Shown here: positions 59,939-64,000 of the stretch, in pieces
Position numbering within the stretch: the first letter of the stretch is position 1
Layout: every line of letters begins with the position of its first letter
Assembly: GCA_965262455.1 (NCBI GenBank)
Contig: CBDHFH010000008.1
Location: forward strand, 868,001 to 932,000
From: UBA1858 sp965262455
Lineage (GTDB): Bacteria; Pseudomonadota; Gammaproteobacteria; UBA4575
DNA: 64,000 nt
Direction of reading: 5' to 3'
Program-made: the position numbers and the translations under genes
Notes under the pieces: generated by a model
What the model was told of the DNA's origin: nothing
Databases searched by the model: none
Seen by the model: only the letters and a program-made list of their open reading frames with translations

Positions 59939-60981
59939 TTTAGCTGATCTTCAGTAATTGCTAACACATCCGGTTCACGCTTGAACATTGAGTCATAGGT
60001 CACGTTAGGTATTTTATATACCCAACCTGAAGTGACTTTATTTATCTGCTCGACATATTCTTGAGCTTGTGCGTTATTCTCGCCAGAGACGTCTTCATTT
60101 ACACTTGCTTGAATCGACGCGTAATGTGCATCTTCAATATCGTAGGCGACTAAATTTATCGTTGCACCTGATTTAAGCTGATAGTCCACTGTCATTGAAG
60201 AAGGCGTATCGACAAGCTGGTCTGCACTGGCAACATCCAATAACTGGAATGAAGACAATGCGTTGGTTACTTGATGTAACTCCGCCTCTATCACTTGTGA
60301 ATTTGGGTCAGTTAAATTAGTGACTGTAAATGTATTGTTTTCGTCATCACTGTTTGCGATATCTAATATTGCGCCATCCTCTTGTAGAGTAATTTTCACG
60401 GCGGCGACATCGCTGGGCTCAATACTTAATATATCTTTTTTCAACCAGTAGTCTGGCTGATGCTTTAAATCAATTTTCTGATCAATCAACCAACTAGTAT
60501 CACTGTTAGCCAAGCGTACATAACGTGATTTATTTATTTGTGGCCCAGGCTTACCGACAATCAACTCAGCACGTTGATTAGTATATTTCACGACGGCTTT
60601 GACACTTTGCGCATCCTTAGTTGATATATCTTCAACACCCAGCTTGGCATATAACTCTTGATTAGATGTTTTTTCTTCTACAATCTTTGCTTGGGCGAGA
60701 TTGAGTAATACAGCCCGTACTTTTGAAATATCTGCCGGGTAACCGTTACGTTGTTTAACCACCCAACCTGTCGTAGATCGTGTAATGGTTGCTAACACTT
60801 CATTACCTGCTGTAATCACTTCCAATTCTTCAATATCATTTAATGCTGCCTCAAGACCTGGCAGTATAGCCGCACCAATATTATCCGCAGCATTAATACT
60901 TTGTTTGGCGCTTGAATAAAAGTAGGCACCCGCACCAATCAATACAAACGCAATCAGTATGACAAGTGATTTAATATTCAT
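59935..60981 (-). CDS. DUF4340 protein of the Gld-type ABC transporter operon
   Basis: The 348-residue protein has an N-terminal membrane anchor (LVILIAFVLIGAGAYFY) and then repeats of short beta-rich DUF4340 modules: STTGWVVKQRNGYPADISKVRAVLLNLAQAKIVEEKT and a similar segment later. In known clusters this protein follows a GldG-like protein encoded 3 bases upstream. It is likely periplasmic and part of the transporter complex, but its role is not known. Confidence 0.8.
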   Translation of the reverse strand: MNIKSLVILIAFVLIGAGAYFYSSAKQSINAADNIGAAILPGLEAALNDIEELEVITAGNEVLATITRSTTGWVVKQRNGYPADISKVRAVLLNLAQAKIVEEKTSNQELYAKLGVEDISTKDAQSVKAVVKYTNQRAELIVGKPGPQINKSRYVRLANSDTSWLIDQKIDLKHQPDYWLKKDILSIEPSDVAAVKITLQEDGAILDIANSDDENNTFTVTNLTDPNSQVIEAELHQVTNALSSFQLLDVASADQLVDTPSSMTVDYQLKSGATINLVAYDIEDAHYASIQASVNEDVSGENNAQAQEYVEQINKVTSGWVYKIPNVTYDSMFKREPDVLAITEDQLN

Positions 60982-60984
60982 TGT

Positions 60985-62883
60985 TTAAGTATGTTGTTGA
61001 ACTCGTTTTTTTATTCGTATGGCGGACAGCACCAAAGCGAGAATAGTTAATATCAATGGCATTAAACCAATATTGATGGCTTTTAACCAAGCTCCCAGAT
61101 TATGAATATTTTTATCCAGCTCATGGCGCACTTTTCGTAGTTCTTTCCTGACCTGCAGTTTCTCATTTTGAAATTGTTGGATTTCTGCACTCTGTTCTGG
61201 ACTCAGGATCATTGAACTTTGATCGTCACGTTGCGACTGTAACTGGGCAATTTTCTGTTCTGTCGTTCTTAATTTATTTTGCAGTAACTGTTCTTGTTCT
61301 CGGAATTGGTCATCTGCCTGTCTGCGCAACTCTTCAACGCGCGTAAATGGTTTAGTCGCTGTGGCCCGCCCTCTGACACTTATCAAATCTGAGCTGCCTA
61401 ATAAATTATCGACAGCATTCACTGCGAAATCACCATTCGATGCCCATGCATCAAAGATTTCTTGGCCAAGAAAATTCTGTACATTGACCCACATACGATC
61501 AGTGAGTATATCGACATCCGTCACCACTATGACATTGACAGTGTTGAGTGCTTTAGCAAGATGCTCAGATGATGTCGCATCGTTATTATTATCATTGCTT
61601 GGAGGCCCCTGTGGGAAAGCCGAGTCAGGCTGCATTTGGAATCGACCCGCAATGGTATATTCCTCGCCAGTGGGTGAGTAATTCTCTGCCAAACTCGATA
61701 CTTTAGGCAGGAATCTAAATTTTGAACTTTCATACTCAACCGCTTCACTACTACTGTGAATGAGTGGTTCAAACACTACATCTGCACTCGCTTTAGCTTT
61801 GACAGTACCGGCCATGGCAGTGGTAATTAAATTTAAACTCGATGTGGTGACATCATCTTCTTGGAATGCATCTTGGTCTAGTCCGAGTATTGAATAATGA
61901 CGTTCCTGTTGACCATTACCAACGTCGACAGTCAATGCATACTTTCGATCACCCAACACTTTAGCCGGCGAATAATCGATTCCCCAGGCATCAAACAATG
62001 GATTTAAATTAGAACTGCGCACTCCCGCTGCTTCAATGGGTGATTCAGGATTCATTGGCGGCACGTCAGCTTCAGCATATGGATCGACATACACGATGAG
62101 GTTGCCACCGCGCATGACATATTGATCAATGGCATACAATGTTTCGTTACTGAGATCCTTAGGGTGCACAAGCATGAGCAATTCTAGATCTTCGTCAAAT
62201 TGTGTCTCTGTAAAATCTATATTACGCACTTCAAACAACTGCTGTAGTTGATTGGTGACAACCCATGGGTTACGAATTTTTTGAGTTTCAATATCAAATG
62301 AAGAAAACATCGGCACTCTAGACATTAAACCAACCACAGGCTTATTGGTATTCAACAAGGTATAGATCAACTTGGTGACGTCGTATTCTAAAAACTGTTC
62401 TTTGTTTGGCTGGAAGAAAGGAATTAACTCTGACTCACCCACAGAGTTACTGCCGACTAACCCGAAATAGATAGTATCTCCACCTGGGCCGGTGGGCACA
62501 CCTTGCAAGCCGAATTCCGCCGCTTGATCTTCTTCTTCAGAATAAGCCACCGGGTCGATGACATTAAGCGTGATCTTGCCTTTAGATAACTGCGCATATT
62601 CCTGTAACAATTCACGCACGCGTGTTGCATATGTTCGTAATTGAGGGATATCTTTTGTAGCTTGATCAGAATAAAAATAATGTAAAGTAATCGGCTCTTG
62701 GATGTCTTCAAGAATGTTTAACGTGCCATCGGAGAGCGTATATAATTTATCTTCAGTCAAATCAATTCGCATGCTTTTGAATAGATTGCCACTAATCATG
62801 TTCACAAGCACGAACAACACAGCCAAAATTAATAAGCCTGAGTAACTAATCGTTTTTGCCATAGATTTGTTTGCCGCACTCAT
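60985..62883 (-). CDS. GldG-like ABC transporter auxiliary protein
   Basis: The 632-residue protein has an N-terminal membrane helix (ISYSGLLILAVLFVLVNMISG) and a large domain of the ABC_transp_aux family (LMSRVPMFSSFDI, LLMLVHPKDLSNETLYAIDQYVMRGGNLIVYVDP). Near residues 525-600 is a long charged coiled coil (DDQFREQEQLLQNKLRTTEQKIAQL), followed by a C-terminal helix (IGLMPLILTILALVLSAIRI). In Bacteroidetes GldG supports gliding, but in proteobacteria the same operon has no gliding role and the exported substrate is unknown. It lies 2 bases after the permease gene. Confidence 0.88.
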   Translation of the reverse strand: MSAANKSMAKTISYSGLLILAVLFVLVNMISGNLFKSMRIDLTEDKLYTLSDGTLNILEDIQEPITLHYFYSDQATKDIPQLRTYATRVRELLQEYAQLSKGKITLNVIDPVAYSEEEDQAAEFGLQGVPTGPGGDTIYFGLVGSNSVGESELIPFFQPNKEQFLEYDVTKLIYTLLNTNKPVVGLMSRVPMFSSFDIETQKIRNPWVVTNQLQQLFEVRNIDFTETQFDEDLELLMLVHPKDLSNETLYAIDQYVMRGGNLIVYVDPYAEADVPPMNPESPIEAAGVRSSNLNPLFDAWGIDYSPAKVLGDRKYALTVDVGNGQQERHYSILGLDQDAFQEDDVTTSSLNLITTAMAGTVKAKASADVVFEPLIHSSSEAVEYESSKFRFLPKVSSLAENYSPTGEEYTIAGRFQMQPDSAFPQGPPSNDNNNDATSSEHLAKALNTVNVIVVTDVDILTDRMWVNVQNFLGQEIFDAWASNGDFAVNAVDNLLGSSDLISVRGRATATKPFTRVEELRRQADDQFREQEQLLQNKLRTTEQKIAQLQSQRDDQSSMILSPEQSAEIQQFQNEKLQVRKELRKVRHELDKNIHNLGAWLKAINIGLMPLILTILALVLSAIRIKKRVQQHT

Positions 62884-62885
62884 AT

Positions 62886-63620
62886 TTAACTCGCCTTTTT
62901 CATTTCAATGACCACAGCATTGGCATACAACCAACAACCAATCAACGTTGCAAAGTAAATAATATCCCGCAAATCTATCACGCCCTTACTAATCGACGTG
63001 TAATGCGTCAAGAAACTTAAAGAAGAAATAGCATCGACGACACTTTGAGGCGCCCAGCCACTAAAGAAATCTAATACAATGGAAAAACCACTTAATAAGA
63101 ATGCAAAACATATCACCACACTAATAATAAATGCGATGACTTGATTTTTTGTGGTTGCTGATATGCAGGCACCAATAGCCAAGAACCCACCCGCCATCAA
63201 TAAGCTGCCGATATACGCAGCCAGTATCACGCCATTATCAGGATCACCCAGGTAGTTCACAGTAATCCATAATGGAAAAGTTAATATCAAGGCGATTCCA
63301 GTAAATAACCAAGCCGCTAAAAACTTACCTATCACTGCTTCAATCATAGTGATTGGTAGTGTAAGCAGTAATTCAATATTGCCAGACTTTCTTTCTTCTG
63401 CCCACAAGCGCATTGAAATGGCCGGCACAAGGAATAAATACAACCAAGGATGAAAATTAAAAAATGGTGCGAGATCAGCCTGACCACGCTCATAAAAACC
63501 ACCCATATGAAATGTAAGCGCACCACTAAGTACTAAAAATATAACTATAAATACATAGGCCACAGGTGTTGCAAAGTATCCCTGTAATTCGCGCTTAAAG
63601 ATAATGCCAATATTTTTCAT
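62886..63620 (-). CDS. ABC-2 type permease, GldF-like
   Basis: The 244-residue protein has about six membrane helices and the ABC-2 pattern (ELQGYFATPVAYVFIVIFLVLSGAL, MRLWAEERKSGNIELLLTLPI, AFIISVVICFAFLLSGF). The RLWAEERKSGNIELLLTLP segment is characteristic of this family. The start ATG overlaps the stop of the ATPase gene as TAATG, so translation is coupled. Confidence 0.92.
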   Translation of the reverse strand: MKNIGIIFKRELQGYFATPVAYVFIVIFLVLSGALTFHMGGFYERGQADLAPFFNFHPWLYLFLVPAISMRLWAEERKSGNIELLLTLPITMIEAVIGKFLAAWLFTGIALILTFPLWITVNYLGDPDNGVILAAYIGSLLMAGGFLAIGACISATTKNQVIAFIISVVICFAFLLSGFSIVLDFFSGWAPQSVVDAISSLSFLTHYTSISKGVIDLRDIIYFATLIGCWLYANAVVIEMKKAS

Positions 63621-64000
63621 TATGAGAACACCTCCGTTGATGTAATCTCACGGAACACATCATCCAGTCGACCGGATGGAGATCTTGCAATCAATTGTTG
63701 AGGTGTCTCGTCTGCAATAACTTTTCCACTGGCTATTATTATTGCGCGCGAACACACTGCATCGACTTCTTCTAATATGTGTGTAGAAATCACCACGATC
63801 TTGTCTTGCGCCATGCCCTTAATCAGCTCGCGCACTTCATATTTCTGATTAGGGTCCAGGCCATCAGTGGGCTCATCCAGAATTAATACTTTCGGGTCGT
63901 GTAAAATTGCTTGCGCAAGGCCCACTCGACGTTTGAAACCTTTGGATAATGTATCGATGGAACGATTGATGACTTGATGCAAATGTAATTGTTCAATCAC
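63620..64000 (-). CDS. ABC transporter ATPase, GldA-like (partial, truncated by the window)
   Basis: Only 126 C-terminal residues are visible. They include the ABC signature region (IDTLSKGFKRRVGLAQAILHDP, in which LSKGF replaces the usual LSGGQ), the Walker B motif VLILDEPTDGLDPNQ and the switch His in VVISTHILEE. The Walker A motif lies beyond the right edge. It drives the permease encoded next to it. Confidence 0.9.
   Translation of the reverse strand: MIEQLHLHQVINRSIDTLSKGFKRRVGLAQAILHDPKVLILDEPTDGLDPNQKYEVRELIKGMAQDKIVVISTHILEEVDAVCSRAIIIASGKVIADETPQQLIARSPSGRLDDVFREITSTEVFS

Noticed and set aside
1..64000. tRNA and rRNA genes, CRISPR arrays, insertion sequences, phage genes and replication origins.
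   Set aside because: No cloverleaf, repeat-spacer array, transposase or integrase, or DnaA-box cluster was recognised by reading. A covariance-model search would be decisive for small RNAs.

Overview
The window looks like chromosomal DNA of an AT-rich gammaproteobacterium. The evidence is gene content and order: a fabD-fabG-acpP-fabF-pabC-mltG-tmk-holB-pilZ block, a clpS-clpA pair next to infA, mnmA-hflD, sucA-sucB-lpdA, a B-type aconitase, and lipoproteins and porin-like proteins that imply an outer membrane. No genus can be named from the sequence alone. I found no rRNA or tRNA gene, CRISPR array, prophage or complete insertion sequence.

Layout. 0-4.5 kb: a small secreted protein, the peroxiredoxin bcp, a methyltransferase and acetyl-CoA synthetase (acs). 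4.6-12.5 kb: a selenoneine-type locus. senA, egtD, a flavoprotein-SelD fusion and a small membrane protein form a tight minus-strand operon that may extend into an MltD-like transglycosylase, and senB lies divergently. Hercynine (EgtD), selenophosphate (SelD), a selenosugar (SenB) and C-Se bond formation (SenA) together give a complete predicted route from histidine and selenide to selenoneine. 12.7-21.3 kb: accessory genes, including a GIY-YIG-like protein, a one-heme membrane protein, an N2227-like methyltransferase with a zinc knuckle and a PqqD-like tail, and a three-gene export cluster (heme-motif protein, LamG lipoprotein with a heme motif, Tat-exported protein). 21.5-28 kb: small proteins, a RuBisCO-like protein fused to a cupin, a HIT protein, a PilZ protein and an alanine-zipper lipoprotein. 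28-36.7 kb: L,D-transpeptidase, bioA, an msrQ without msrP, and the 2-oxoglutarate dehydrogenase operon. 36.8-44.3 kb: the fatty-acid, cell-wall and replication block, all on the minus strand. 44.5-50 kb: infA, clpA, clpS, a Nudix hydrolase, mnmA and hflD.

50-54.3 kb is odd. acnB carries a one-base frameshift, an EamA transporter carries an in-frame TAG, a small membrane protein carries an in-frame TAA, and only the C-terminal tail of a homocysteine S-methyltransferase remains. This is either a patch of gene decay or a patch of sequence error. 54.3-64 kb holds a class 3 lipase, an EAL-domain c-di-GMP protein, fumC, purB, and a Gld-type ABC transporter operon with a DUF4340 protein that runs off the right edge.

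The most interesting biology is the selenoneine locus, the RuBisCO-like-cupin fusion (candidate 5-methylthioribulose-phosphate to isoprenoid shunt) and the uncharacterised exported heme/LamG/Tat cluster.
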